Positions 1 to 6,676 of a DNA stretch of 12,663 bases are shown piece after piece (positions within the stretch are counted from its first letter, which is position 1; each line of letters opens with the position of its first letter). The translations under genes were made by a program, and so were the position numbers. The notes under the pieces were generated by a model, which had not been told where the DNA came from, ran no database searches, and saw only the letters and a list, made by a program, of their open reading frames with translations. The DNA is taken from positions 1-12,663 of the forward strand of contig PHEM01000094.1 in NCBI GenBank assembly GCA_002842935.1, written 5' to 3'. Source of the stretch: Alphaproteobacteria bacterium HGW-Alphaproteobacteria-13 (lineage in GTDB: Bacteria; Pseudomonadota; Alphaproteobacteria; Sphingomonadales; Sphingomonadaceae).

Positions 1-36
1 GGTCCCGCCGTGAATCGCTTGGCCTTCGCCGATGTC

Positions 37-54
37 GCCGCTAAAGGAAGCGGC
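37..54. other. Small stem-loop upstream of the yfgM-like gene
   Basis: GCCGCT (37-42) pairs perfectly with AGCGGC (49-54) around a 6-nt loop. No T-tract follows, so it is not a convincing intrinsic terminator. The surrounding bases 1-100 contain no ORF I can support: the three + frames close at 12, 44 and 84 without recognisable protein sequence. The stretch is probably a leader or the tail of an intergenic region. Confidence 0.25.
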
Positions 55-100
55 CCGCGGCGCGAAAGCGGGAATCGCGAGTGACGGGATGGAGGTTTGA

Positions 101-844
101 GTGGCGCTTGGCCCGACTGACAACAAGGCGTTCCTGCAGGAAGTCGACGAGGCCGTCCGCAAGGACCGGCTCGACACGATCATGCAGCGCTATGGCCGTT
201 GGATCGCCGCCGCCGTCATCGCCGCGCTGATCGCGTTCGGCGGCTATCTCTATTGGGAACACCGGCAGGACAATGCGCGCGGCGAACAGGCCGAACGGAT
301 GGTCGCGGCGCTCGACAAGCTGCAATCGGGACAGGCCGATGCCGCCACGGCGGACTTTAGGAAGCTGGAGAGCGAAGGCGGTCCCGCCTATCGCGCCGCC
401 GCCCAGTTTCAGCAGGCGAACATGAAGGCGGAGGGCGGGGACCTGAAGGCCGCCGCCGCGCTGATGGCCAAGGTCGCCGCCGATGCGAAGCTCGACAAGT
501 CGCTGCGCGACATCGCGCTGATCCGCCAGACCGCTTTCGAATATGACACGCTGAAGCCCGAGACGGTCATCGCGCGCATGAAGCCGATGGTCGATGCCAA
601 GGACCCGGCGTCAAGCTGGTTCGCCAGCGCCGCCGAATTGTCGGCGGTCGCCCATTACCGCCTGGGCCAATATGAGCAGGCCGGGGCGCTCTATGGCCGC
701 ATCGCCAAGCTACCGGGCGTGGCGAAGTCGCTTCAGTCGCGCACGGTGCAGATGGCCGGGATGCTGGGCGTCGATGCCGTGGCCGACAGGGCGGAAGACA
801 GCGCCGAAGCCGACAAGGGCGCGGCGGCGAGCGCGAAAAAATGA
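101..844 (+). CDS. YfgM/TPR_21-like membrane-anchored tetratricopeptide protein
   Basis: This 247-residue protein looks like the YfgM family (TPR_21, 'ancillary SecYEG translocon subunit'), which in E. coli is a single-pass inner-membrane protein that helps pass exported proteins to periplasmic chaperones. A short charged N-terminus (residues 1-33) precedes one hydrophobic span (about 34-52, WIAAAVIAALIAFGGYLYW). The rest is Ala-rich helical repeat sequence with TPR spacing (for example around 185-215), ending in a charged tail. The GTG start at 101 is preceded by a strong GGAGG at 91-95. The stop overlaps the bamB ATG as ATGA, so the two are probably translationally coupled. The order yfgM-bamB-der matches E. 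coli and supports the call. Sequence similarity between YfgM members is low, so the exact role is inferred from architecture and synteny. Confidence 0.85.
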   Translation: MALGPTDNKAFLQEVDEAVRKDRLDTIMQRYGRWIAAAVIAALIAFGGYLYWEHRQDNARGEQAERMVAALDKLQSGQADAATADFRKLESEGGPAYRAAAQFQQANMKAEGGDLKAAAALMAKVAADAKLDKSLRDIALIRQTAFEYDTLKPETVIARMKPMVDAKDPASSWFASAAELSAVAHYRLGQYEQAGALYGRIAKLPGVAKSLQSRTVQMAGMLGVDAVADRAEDSAEADKGAAASAKK

Positions 845-2193
845 GGAAGCCGAAGATCATGCCGAACATGCGTCCCATCCTTTACGGCACCCTGCTTGCG
901 CTTCCGCTCGCGGGCTGCGGCGTGTTCAAGGGCAACGGCGGGCCGAAGACGCCCACGGTGGGCGAGCGCGTGTCGATCCTGTCCAACGACAACAGCGTCA
1001 AGGTCGACCCGGCGACGGCGGGGATCGAGGTGATCCTGCCCGCGCCCGCCGTCAACGCGGCCTGGGCGCAGTCGGGCGGCAATGCGTCGAAGTCGATGGG
1101 CCATCCGGCGCTCGGCGCGGCGCGCACGCAGGTCTGGCAGGCCGACATCGCGGGCGGCAACAAGAAACAGCGTCTCGCCTCTGCGCCGGTCGTCGCCGAC
1201 AATCGGCTGTTCGCGGTCGGCACCGACGCCGTCGTCACCGCCTTCTCCGCCGACAGCGGCGCGCGGCTGTGGAGCGTCGCGATCGGCAGCACGGGCAAGG
1301 ATTACAAGGATTCGCTGTTCGGCGGCGGCGCCTCGGTCGATGGCGACGTGGTCTATGCGACCAGCGGCGCGGGCGACGTCGCGGCGCTGAAGGCGGCGGA
1401 CGGCAGCCTGCTGTGGAAGGCGAAGCCTTCGGGACCGCTGCGCGGCGCGCCGACGGTGGCCTTCGGCGGCGTCTATGTGATCAGCCAGGACAACCAGATT
1501 TTCGCGCTCAGCGCCGCCAATGGCGCGGTGCTGTGGCAGGCGACGGCCTCGATGGAGGCGGGCAGCATCTTCGGCGCGGGTTCGCCCGCCGCCGGGCAGG
1601 GCACGATCGTCGCGGGCTTTTCGTCGGGCGAGGTGCAGGCCTATCGGTACGAGAACGGCCGCGACCTGTGGGAAGACGCGCTGGCGCGCACGTCGATGGC
1701 GCTGTCGGTCTCGACGCTGTCCGACGTCGATGCCGACCCGGTGATCGATCGCGGCCGCGTCTTCGCGCTGGGGCAGGGCGGCCGCATGGCGAGCTATGAG
1801 CTGCTGACGGGGCAGCGGAGTTGGGAAATCTCGATCGCGGGCATCTCGACGCCCTATGTGGTCGGCGAATGGGTCTATGTGATGACCGACGACGGCAAAC
1901 TGCTGTGCGTCGCGCGCGGCAGCGGCAAGGTGCGCTGGCTTCAGCAGCTCGCGCGTTTCCGCGTCGAAACCGACAAGAAGAAAAAGGACCCGATCCGCTG
2001 GACCGGCCCGATCCTGGCGGGTGGCCGCCTGATCGCCGTGAACAGCGAGGGTCAGCTTGTCGAATTTTCGCCGACGGACGGGCGGACGCTGGCGACGATG
2101 GAGTTCAAATCGTCGCTGTCGCAGCCGCCGGTGGTCGCGAACAACACGCTCTATATCTTGGCGGACGACGGGCGGATCACGGCCTGGCGGTAA
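841..2193 (+). CDS. bamB: Outer membrane protein assembly factor BamB (lipoprotein, PQQ-like beta-propeller)
   Basis: BamB is the beta-propeller lipoprotein of the BAM complex, which inserts beta-barrel proteins into the outer membrane from the periplasmic side. The 450-residue product starts with a lipoprotein signal peptide whose lipobox LAGC places the acylated Cys at residue 26. It continues as a series of PQQ-like blades with recurring phrases such as ADSGARLWS, AADGSLLWKAK, AANGAVLWQA, YENGRDLWED, LLTGQRSWE and RGSGKVRWLQQL. The closing strand is ILADDGRITAWR. The length is somewhat above that of E. coli BamB (about 390), mainly because of N-terminal and loop sequence. The ATG at 841 overlaps the upstream stop. 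In-frame ATGs at 859 and 868 are alternatives, and the sequence GAGGAAG at 843-849 could serve as a Shine-Dalgarno for 859. Followed by the repeat at 2221-2325 and then der. Confidence 0.93.
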   Translation: MRKPKIMPNMRPILYGTLLALPLAGCGVFKGNGGPKTPTVGERVSILSNDNSVKVDPATAGIEVILPAPAVNAAWAQSGGNASKSMGHPALGAARTQVWQADIAGGNKKQRLASAPVVADNRLFAVGTDAVVTAFSADSGARLWSVAIGSTGKDYKDSLFGGGASVDGDVVYATSGAGDVAALKAADGSLLWKAKPSGPLRGAPTVAFGGVYVISQDNQIFALSAANGAVLWQATASMEAGSIFGAGSPAAGQGTIVAGFSSGEVQAYRYENGRDLWEDALARTSMALSVSTLSDVDADPVIDRGRVFALGQGGRMASYELLTGQRSWEISIAGISTPYVVGEWVYVMTDDGKLLCVARGSGKVRWLQQLARFRVETDKKKKDPIRWTGPILAGGRLIAVNSEGQLVEFSPTDGRTLATMEFKSSLSQPPVVANNTLYILADDGRITAWR

Positions 2194-2220
2194 GCCTATC
2201 GACGAAGCGCCACCTCTGTT

Positions 2221-2325
2221 TCGTCATGCTGAACTTGTTTCAGCATCCATGGTCAGGTCTTTCCTTCCATACCGCCTGTCATTCGAGAGTAGACCATGGA
2301 CCCTGAAACAAGTTCAGGGTGACGA
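2221..2325. repeat. Paired-hairpin palindromic repeat, copy 1 (REP/MITE-like)
   Basis: Two 34-nt arms (2221-2254 and 2292-2325) are inverted copies with 30 of 34 bases matching, separated by 37 nt. Each arm is itself a hairpin. In arm 1, ATGCTGAA pairs with TTCAGCAT; in arm 2, ACCCTGAA pairs with TTCAGGGT; both have 5-nt loops (CTTGT/ACAAG). All four differences between the arms fall at paired positions and keep pairing intact. CCATGG lies just inside each arm. A second copy is at 9489-9592. It fills most of the 188-nt bamB-der gap, so it could influence bamB mRNA 3' stability or act as a two-way terminator. That role is inference. Confidence 0.85.
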
Positions 2326-2381
2326 GATAAAGTGCGGCGTTGCAGGAAAATGGCATAGTCGCCAAAAGATAGGATGATATC

Positions 2382-3758
2382 ATGCCGCGATCCGCGACGA
2401 TCGCCATTGTCGGCCGGCCCAATGTCGGCAAATCGACGCTGTTCAACCGGCTGGTCGGCAAGCGCCTGGCGCTGGTCGACGACCAGCCGGGCGTCACGCG
2501 CGACCGGCGCGAAGGCGACGGGCAGCTTTTGGGGCTGAATTTCCGCATCGTCGATACGGCGGGGTTCGAGGATCAGGACGCCGCGACGCTGCCGGGGCGG
2601 ATGCGCGTCCAGACCGAAAAGGCGGTGCGCGAGGCTGACGCCGCGCTGTTCCTGATCGACGCGCGCGCGGGCGTCACGCCGCTGGACGAGGAAATAGCCC
2701 GCTGGCTGCGCAGCGAGGACACGCCGATCATCCTGTGCGTCAACAAGGCCGAAGGCAAGCAGGGCGAGACCGGGCTGATGGAATCCTATGCGCTCGGCTT
2801 CGACAACCCGATCGCGCTCAGCGCCGAACATGGCGAAGGCGTGGTCGATCTGTTCGACGCGCTGCGCCCGATCGTCGAGCCTTTCATGGAGACCGAAGAG
2901 GCGGCGGTCGAGTTGGAAGAAGGCGAGGACGAACCGCTCGGCCCACTCAAGCTCGCGATCGTCGGCCGCCCCAACGCGGGCAAATCGACGCTGATCAACC
3001 GCATGATCGGCGAGGACCGGCTGATCACCGGGCCGGAGGCGGGGATCACGCGCGATTCGATCCGCGTCGACTGGCAATGGGAAAAGGACGGCGAAGTCCA
3101 CCCCATCCAGCTGTTCGACACCGCCGGGATGCGCAAGCGCGCCAAGGTGCAGGACAAGCTGGAGAAGCTCTCGGTCGCCGACGCGCTGCACGCCGTCGAT
3201 TTCGCCGAAGTCGTCGTGCTGCTGCTCGACGCGACCAAGGGGCTGGAGGCGCAGGACCTGCGCATCGCCGACCGCGTGCTGGAGGAAGGGCGCGCGCTGA
3301 TCGTCGCGCTCAACAAATGGGACGTGGCGGAGGAGGCTTCGGCGCTGTTCAACGGCGTGCGCGCGGCGCTCGACGACGGGCTGTCGCAGGTCAAGGGCGT
3401 GCCCTTGCTCAGCATATCGGGCGCGACGGGGAAGGGGATCGACACGCTGGTGCGCGTCGCCTTCGAACAGCGCGCGATCTGGACGCAGCGTGTGTCCACG
3501 GCGAAGCTCAACCGCTGGTTCGAACGCGCGGTCGAGGCGAACCCGCCGCCCGCGCCCGGCGGCAAGCGCATCAAGCTGCGCTATATGACGCAGGCGCGGA
3601 CGCGGCCGCCGACCTTCGTCGTGTTCGGCAGCCGCACCGACGCGCTGCCCGCCAGCTATCAGCGCTATCTGATGAACGGGATGCGCAAGGAACTGGGCTT
3701 TCAGGGCGTGCCGATTCGCCTGAATTTCCGCAACACGCGCAATCCTTATGACAATTAG
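2382..3758 (+). CDS. der: Ribosome biogenesis GTPase Der (EngA), two tandem G domains
   Basis: Der is an essential GTPase with two consecutive Ras-like G domains and a KH-like C-terminal domain, acting in 50S ribosomal subunit maturation in the cytoplasm. The 458-residue product shows the first P-loop GRPNVGKST at about 11-19, with GVTRD (switch I), DTAG and NKAE following. An acidic linker (about 171-188, rich in Glu) leads to the second P-loop GRPNAGKST at 195-203, then GITRDS, DTAGMRKRAKV and NKWD at 311-314. A basic KH-like tail follows, with KLRYMTQARTRPPTFVVF and ending RNPYDN. The length is typical. The ATG at 2382 is preceded by AGGATGAT (2371-2378). tusA starts 5 nt after the stop, so the two are probably co-transcribed. 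Confidence 0.98.
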   Translation: MPRSATIAIVGRPNVGKSTLFNRLVGKRLALVDDQPGVTRDRREGDGQLLGLNFRIVDTAGFEDQDAATLPGRMRVQTEKAVREADAALFLIDARAGVTPLDEEIARWLRSEDTPIILCVNKAEGKQGETGLMESYALGFDNPIALSAEHGEGVVDLFDALRPIVEPFMETEEAAVELEEGEDEPLGPLKLAIVGRPNAGKSTLINRMIGEDRLITGPEAGITRDSIRVDWQWEKDGEVHPIQLFDTAGMRKRAKVQDKLEKLSVADALHAVDFAEVVVLLLDATKGLEAQDLRIADRVLEEGRALIVALNKWDVAEEASALFNGVRAALDDGLSQVKGVPLLSISGATGKGIDTLVRVAFEQRAIWTQRVSTAKLNRWFERAVEANPPPAPGGKRIKLRYMTQARTRPPTFVVFGSRTDALPASYQRYLMNGMRKELGFQGVPIRLNFRNTRNPYDN

Positions 3759-3763
3759 GCGCT

Positions 3764-3976
3764 ATGACAATTGAGGTCGACGCGCGCGGGATGCGCTGTC
3801 CCTGGCCCGCGCTGCGGCTGGCGCGGGCGATGCGCGAGGCGGCGGACGTGCTGCTGATCGCCGACGATCCGCAGGCGGGGCGCGAAGTCGCGGCGCTGGC
3901 GGGCGAACACGGCTGGCGAATCGAGGGCGGCGAGGACGCGTCGGGCGAGGGGCGCTGGCGCGTGCGCCGGGGGTAA
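3764..3976 (+). CDS. TusA-family sulfur-carrier protein (CPxP)
   Basis: This 70-residue protein matches the TusA/SirA/YeeD fold, small cytoplasmic proteins that carry sulfur as a persulfide on a conserved cysteine. The N-terminal signature RCPWPALRLARAM contains the CPxP motif, with the sulfur-carrying Cys at residue 12. VLLIADDP and REVAALAGEHGW match the usual second strand and following helix. It is slightly shorter than E. coli TusA (81 residues). It starts 5 nt after der ends, so the two probably form one transcript. No TusBCDE partners or other sulfur-relay genes are in the window. Its acceptor (tRNA thiolation, molybdenum cofactor or other sulfur chemistry) therefore cannot be read from context, and I do not assign tusA itself. 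Confidence 0.88.
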   Translation: MTIEVDARGMRCPWPALRLARAMREAADVLLIADDPQAGREVAALAGEHGWRIEGGEDASGEGRWRVRRG

Positions 3977-3986
3977 CGGCTTTTTT
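3966..3986 (+). terminator. Possible weak intrinsic terminator after the tusA-like gene
   Basis: GCCG (3966-3969) can pair with CGGC (3977-3980) over a 7-nt loop that contains the tusA stop codon, and six Ts follow at once (3981-3986). The stem is only 4 bp, which is short for an efficient terminator. It may be partial, allowing readthrough into the Hpt gene. Confidence 0.3.
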
Positions 3987-4044
3987 ACTGTCTTTTGCCA
4001 TGGTCCGCTCGGGACCAACCGCTGTGGCATATCGAGGACGGACT

Positions 4045-4425
4045 TTGGACGAAAACCTGGTCGACTGGGATGAATATCGCGCGACGCGCGTGCGCTTGGG
4101 CGCGTCCTTCGTGCGGATTCTGGGCTATTTTAGCGAAGACGGCATCAAGGCGGTCGCCGCGATCGAGGATGCGATGCGCGCGCGCGATGCGCGCGGCATC
4201 GTCATACCCGCGCATACGCTGAAGAACGAGGCGCTTCAGTTCGGTGCCGAAAGCCTGGGGACGCTGGCCGAGGACATCGAGATGTTCGCGCGCCACTGCG
4301 TCGAGACGCAGGACAGCCCCGAGGAATATCTGCCGCGCGTCGTCGCGCTGCGCCCGCTGTTCGAGGAGACGCTGGCCGTGCTGGAGCGCGAGGCGAATCC
4401 GCTGGTCCAGCGCCGCCGCGCTTAG
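4045..4425 (+). CDS. Stand-alone Hpt (histidine phosphotransfer) domain protein
   Basis: Hpt domains pass phosphate between response-regulator receiver domains and histidine kinases in multistep phosphorelays, via a histidine on a four-helix bundle. The motif AHTLKNEALQFGA fits the family pattern HxLKGxAxxxGA, with the phosphorylatable His at residue 57 (codon 4213-4215). The Gly after Lys is Asn here. The product is about 126 residues, a single Hpt domain with helices either side of the motif. I chose TTG at 4045 because GAGG lies at 4034-4037 and DENLVDWDEY reads like a natural N-terminus. ATG at 4000 (141 residues) has no Shine-Dalgarno, and its first codons lie in a 6-bp inverted repeat (TGGTCC 4001-4006, GGACCA 4012-4017). 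No kinase or receiver gene is adjacent, so its partners are unknown. Confidence 0.85.
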   Translation: MDENLVDWDEYRATRVRLGASFVRILGYFSEDGIKAVAAIEDAMRARDARGIVIPAHTLKNEALQFGAESLGTLAEDIEMFARHCVETQDSPEEYLPRVVALRPLFEETLAVLEREANPLVQRRRA

Positions 4426-5666
4426 GTTTTCCGCATCGGCTGGAGCCGGCCGCGCGCCAGGCTGCGCCACAGCCATTCGAGTGGGCCATAGCGATAGCGT
4501 TCGAGCCATGGCTGCGACCAGAGCAGCATCGCGACCCACGCGCCCAGGCAGAAGAGATAGAGCGGCCAGCGCCCGACTGCGCCGAACAGCCCCAGGCCAT
4601 AGCCATAGAAGATCGTCGTCATCACGATGCTGGCGCCGATATAGTTGGAAAAGGCGACGCGCCCCGCCGCCGCGACGCGGGCCAGCCACGGGCGCGCGCT
4701 CATGCGCCGGATGAGCAGCAGCAGCAGCGCCGCATAGGCGATGGTCATCATCAGCCGCCCCGGTCCCGCCCAGGCGAGGAAGGCGTTGACCGCGACGATA
4801 TGGTCGAATCCCGACCGCCACTGCACCCATGCGACGAGCAAGGTCAGCAACAACCCCGGCGCCAGCCAGCACAGCGCGGCGCGGCGATAGCGGGCGCTGT
4901 CCCACGCGCCGCCGAGGAAACCGTTGCGCAGCAGCGCCATGCCGATCATCATCAGCGGCAGCGTTTCCAGCAGCGACATCAGCAGCATGGCAAAGGGACC
5001 GCTCGCCCGGTCCAGCCGCTCGGCCAGGATCGGCAGCCAGGGACCGCGATAGAGCGCCAGTTCGCGCGTCACTTCTTCATCGATCGCCGCATATTGGGCG
5101 CGGATCGCTTCGCCCGCCGCGGCCATCGGCGATTCCGGTCCCGCATATGCGGCGACGAGCTGCGTGCCGAAGAACAGCGAATGCAAGAGCACGCCGATCG
5201 CGAACAGCACCGCCGCCCAGCGGATCAGGCGGCGCGGTTCCCACTCGCGAAAGGTGAAGGCGATGCAGCCGACCACGGCGTAGAGGAACAATATGTCGCC
5301 CCACCAGATCAGGAAATAATGGCAAAGCCCGAACAGGCCGAGCCACATCATGCGCCGGTAATGGACCGCCCCGGCATCCTGCCCCGCCGCCTCCGCGCGG
5401 TCGGCGATCAGGATCATGCTCGCCCCGAACAGGATCGAGAAGAGACCCCGCATCTTGCCGTCGAACAGGACGAAGCCCAGCGCCCAGGCGGCGATGTCCG
5501 CCGCCGTCTCGCCGCCATAGGCACGCGGGGATACGGTCGCCATTTCGGGCATGGCAAAAGCGACGATGTTCATCGCCAATATGCCCATCACCGCAAAACC
5601 GCGCAGCGCGTCGAGCGTCAGCAGCCGTTCGGTTCGCGTGCCGTCCCTGTCCATGGCCGTGTCCAT
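4422..5666 (-). CDS. DUF418 family polytopic membrane protein
   Basis: This 414-residue inner-membrane protein matches the DUF418 family, whose members are predicted transporters or membrane proteins of unproven function. The N-terminus ERLLTLDALRGFAVMGILAMNIVAFAMPEM is the typical opening of the family. Several hydrophobic spans follow (MMWLGLFGLCHYFLIWWGDILFLYAVVGCI, LIRWAAVLFAIGVLLHSLFF, MLLMSLLETLPLMMIGMALL, ALCWLAPGLLLTLLVAWV). The C-terminus contains the family-like phrases FSNYIGASIVMTTIFYGYGLGLFG and YGPLEWLWRSLARG. An in-frame stop at 5676-5678 limits the start to 5666 or the second ATG at 5654. No strong Shine-Dalgarno precedes either. The gene converges on the Hpt gene, both stops lying within TTAG at 4422-4425, and diverges from coq4. 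Its substrate and role are unknown. Confidence 0.9.
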   Translation of the reverse strand: MDTAMDRDGTRTERLLTLDALRGFAVMGILAMNIVAFAMPEMATVSPRAYGGETAADIAAWALGFVLFDGKMRGLFSILFGASMILIADRAEAAGQDAGAVHYRRMMWLGLFGLCHYFLIWWGDILFLYAVVGCIAFTFREWEPRRLIRWAAVLFAIGVLLHSLFFGTQLVAAYAGPESPMAAAGEAIRAQYAAIDEEVTRELALYRGPWLPILAERLDRASGPFAMLLMSLLETLPLMMIGMALLRNGFLGGAWDSARYRRAALCWLAPGLLLTLLVAWVQWRSGFDHIVAVNAFLAWAGPGRLMMTIAYAALLLLLIRRMSARPWLARVAAAGRVAFSNYIGASIVMTTIFYGYGLGLFGAVGRWPLYLFCLGAWVAMLLWSQPWLERYRYGPLEWLWRSLARGRLQPMRKT

Positions 5667-5727
5667 GGCCGACTGCTACGGGGCGCGGCGCGGACGGTCC
5701 AGCGCGAAATCCGGCGCATCGACAATA

Positions 5728-5755
5728 TTGACATCTATGTCAGTAGTGCTATGAG
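5728..5755 (+). promoter_or_regulatory. Predicted sigma70-type promoter for the coq4-like gene
   Basis: A perfect TTGACA -35 box (5728-5733) and a TATGAG -10 box (5750-5755) are separated by 16 nt, followed by 29 nt to the coq4 ATG. That leader includes a GAGGA Shine-Dalgarno at 5774-5778. The local AT-rich composition stands out from the GC-rich surroundings. A transcription start near 5762 would be expected. Confidence 0.6.
5729..5742. promoter_or_regulatory. Palindromic operator candidate over the coq4 -35 box
   Basis: TGACAT and ATGTCA form a perfect 6-bp inverted repeat with a CT spacer, overlapping the -35 box. Size and placement are typical of sites bound by dimeric repressors such as TetR/AcrR proteins, where binding would block RNA polymerase. 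The regulator is not encoded in this window. It sits between divergent genes and could also affect DUF418. Confidence 0.5.
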
Positions 5756-5784
5756 AGGGGGATCATACTGCCCGAGGATTCGTC

Positions 5785-6606
5785 ATGACCGCCAATACCC
5801 TTCCGCTCTCTCATCCCGACCGGACCGACACCGGCTTTCGCCCGCTGAAGGCGTGGCGCCATTTCCGCAAGCTGATCGCCGACAAGGAAGATACCGAACA
5901 GGTGTTCCACATCATCGACGCGCTGCGCGACAATCGCTTCGCGCGGTCGGTCGAGGCGTTTTTCGCGACGGCGCAAGGGCGGAAGCTGCTGGCGGAGCGG
6001 CCCTATCTGCCGGACCTGCTCGACGATCACGACCGGCTGAAGACGCTGCCGGAAGGAACGGTCGGACGCGTCTATGTCGATTTCATGGAGCGCGAGGGGC
6101 TGACGGCGCAGGGGCTTGTCGACGAATCGATGAAGTTCCGCGAAAAGAAGCCGCGCTTCGAGGACAAGATGGAGTTGTTCAGCGACCGGCTGCGCGACAC
6201 GCACGACCTGTCGCATATCCTGACCGGCTATGGCCGCGACGCGCTGGGCGAGCAATGCGTGCTGGCCTTTTCCTACAGCCAGACGCCGAGCTGGGGCACG
6301 CTGTTCATCGCCTGGGCCGGCGCGCGCGAAATGCGCAAAGGGCTGGGCCGCCGCTATCCCGTCTATGCCGCCGTGCGCGAGGGGCAGCGGAACGGCCGCG
6401 CCGCGCTGCACATCGCGCATCAGGATATCGAGGCGCTGCTCGCCGAACCGATCGACGCCGCGCGCCAGCGGCTGGGTATCGCCGAGCCGACCGTCTATCA
6501 TCAGGTCCACGCGATGATGCGCGCCGACGGCATCGATCCTTATGACCTGCTGGGCACCCAGGCGGCGGAAGTGTCCGTACAGCCGGAATTCGCAAAGGCG
6601 GCGTAG
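5785..6606 (+). CDS. COQ4-like ubiquinone biosynthesis protein
   Basis: The 273-residue product matches the Coq4 family, known from mitochondria and alphaproteobacteria and needed for coenzyme Q biosynthesis. Eukaryotic COQ4 has been linked to oxidative decarboxylation at ring carbon C1 and to organising the Q-synthesis complex. The diagnostic metal-binding pattern HDxxHx(11)E is intact: H140, D141, H144 and E156, within DTHDLSHILTGYG. Family-typical segments follow (EQCVLAFSYSQTP, a helix around 185-200, and a C-terminal HQDIEALLAEPIDAAR/YHQVHAMM). The ATG at 5785 has GAGGA 6 nt upstream. It has its own promoter with an overlapping palindrome, and a two-hairpin repeat begins 6 nt after its stop. 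ispA, which supplies a ubiquinone side-chain precursor, lies about 4 kb away in a separate operon. Whether it replaces a bacterial Ubi step here is inference. Confidence 0.9.
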   Translation: MTANTLPLSHPDRTDTGFRPLKAWRHFRKLIADKEDTEQVFHIIDALRDNRFARSVEAFFATAQGRKLLAERPYLPDLLDDHDRLKTLPEGTVGRVYVDFMEREGLTAQGLVDESMKFREKKPRFEDKMELFSDRLRDTHDLSHILTGYGRDALGEQCVLAFSYSQTPSWGTLFIAWAGAREMRKGLGRRYPVYAAVREGQRNGRAALHIAHQDIEALLAEPIDAARQRLGIAEPTVYHQVHAMMRADGIDPYDLLGTQAAEVSVQPEFAKAA

Positions 6607-6612
6607 CCCCAA

Positions 6613-6676
6613 GATCCTCCCCGTCGCGTAGCGATGGGGAGGGGGACCGCGCCCGAAGGGCGTGGTGGAGGGGTTT
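6613..6676 (+). repeat. Two-hairpin GC-rich repeat, copy A
   Basis: Hairpin 1 pairs CCTCCCCGTCGC with GCGATGGGGAGG (12 bp, one G-T wobble, 3-nt loop). Hairpin 2 pairs ACCGCGCCC with GGGCGTGGT (9 bp, one wobble, 3-nt loop). A GGAGGGGTTT end follows. It begins 6 nt after the coq4 stop and ends at the base before the DUF559 stop codon. It therefore fills the gap between two convergent genes and may act as a terminator or mRNA 3'-end structure. Copies B and C lie on the other side of the DUF559 gene. Confidence 0.85.

Noticed and set aside
1..100. 3' end of an upstream gene
   Set aside because: Frame 1 stays open to 84 and frame 3 to 44, but neither reads as recognisable protein or has the expected third-position GC bias. 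I could not support a coding call.
594..1799. A 401-codon + strand frame overlapping bamB, and similar long frames at 2735-3751 and 4800-6545
   Set aside because: They encode Arg-rich compositionally odd sequence and overlap clear BamB, Der, DUF418 and Coq4 genes in other frames, as is common in GC-rich DNA.
3747..3772. 10-nt direct repeat TATGACAATT at the der end and the tusA start
   Set aside because: It is short and falls on codons that fit both proteins (Der YDN end, MTI start). Coincidence or a small duplication explains it.
4000..4425. ATG at 4000 as the start of the Hpt gene
   Set aside because: No Shine-Dalgarno lies in front of it, and its first codons lie in a T-rich and inverted-repeat stretch. 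TTG at 4045 has GAGG at a good distance. It remains possible.
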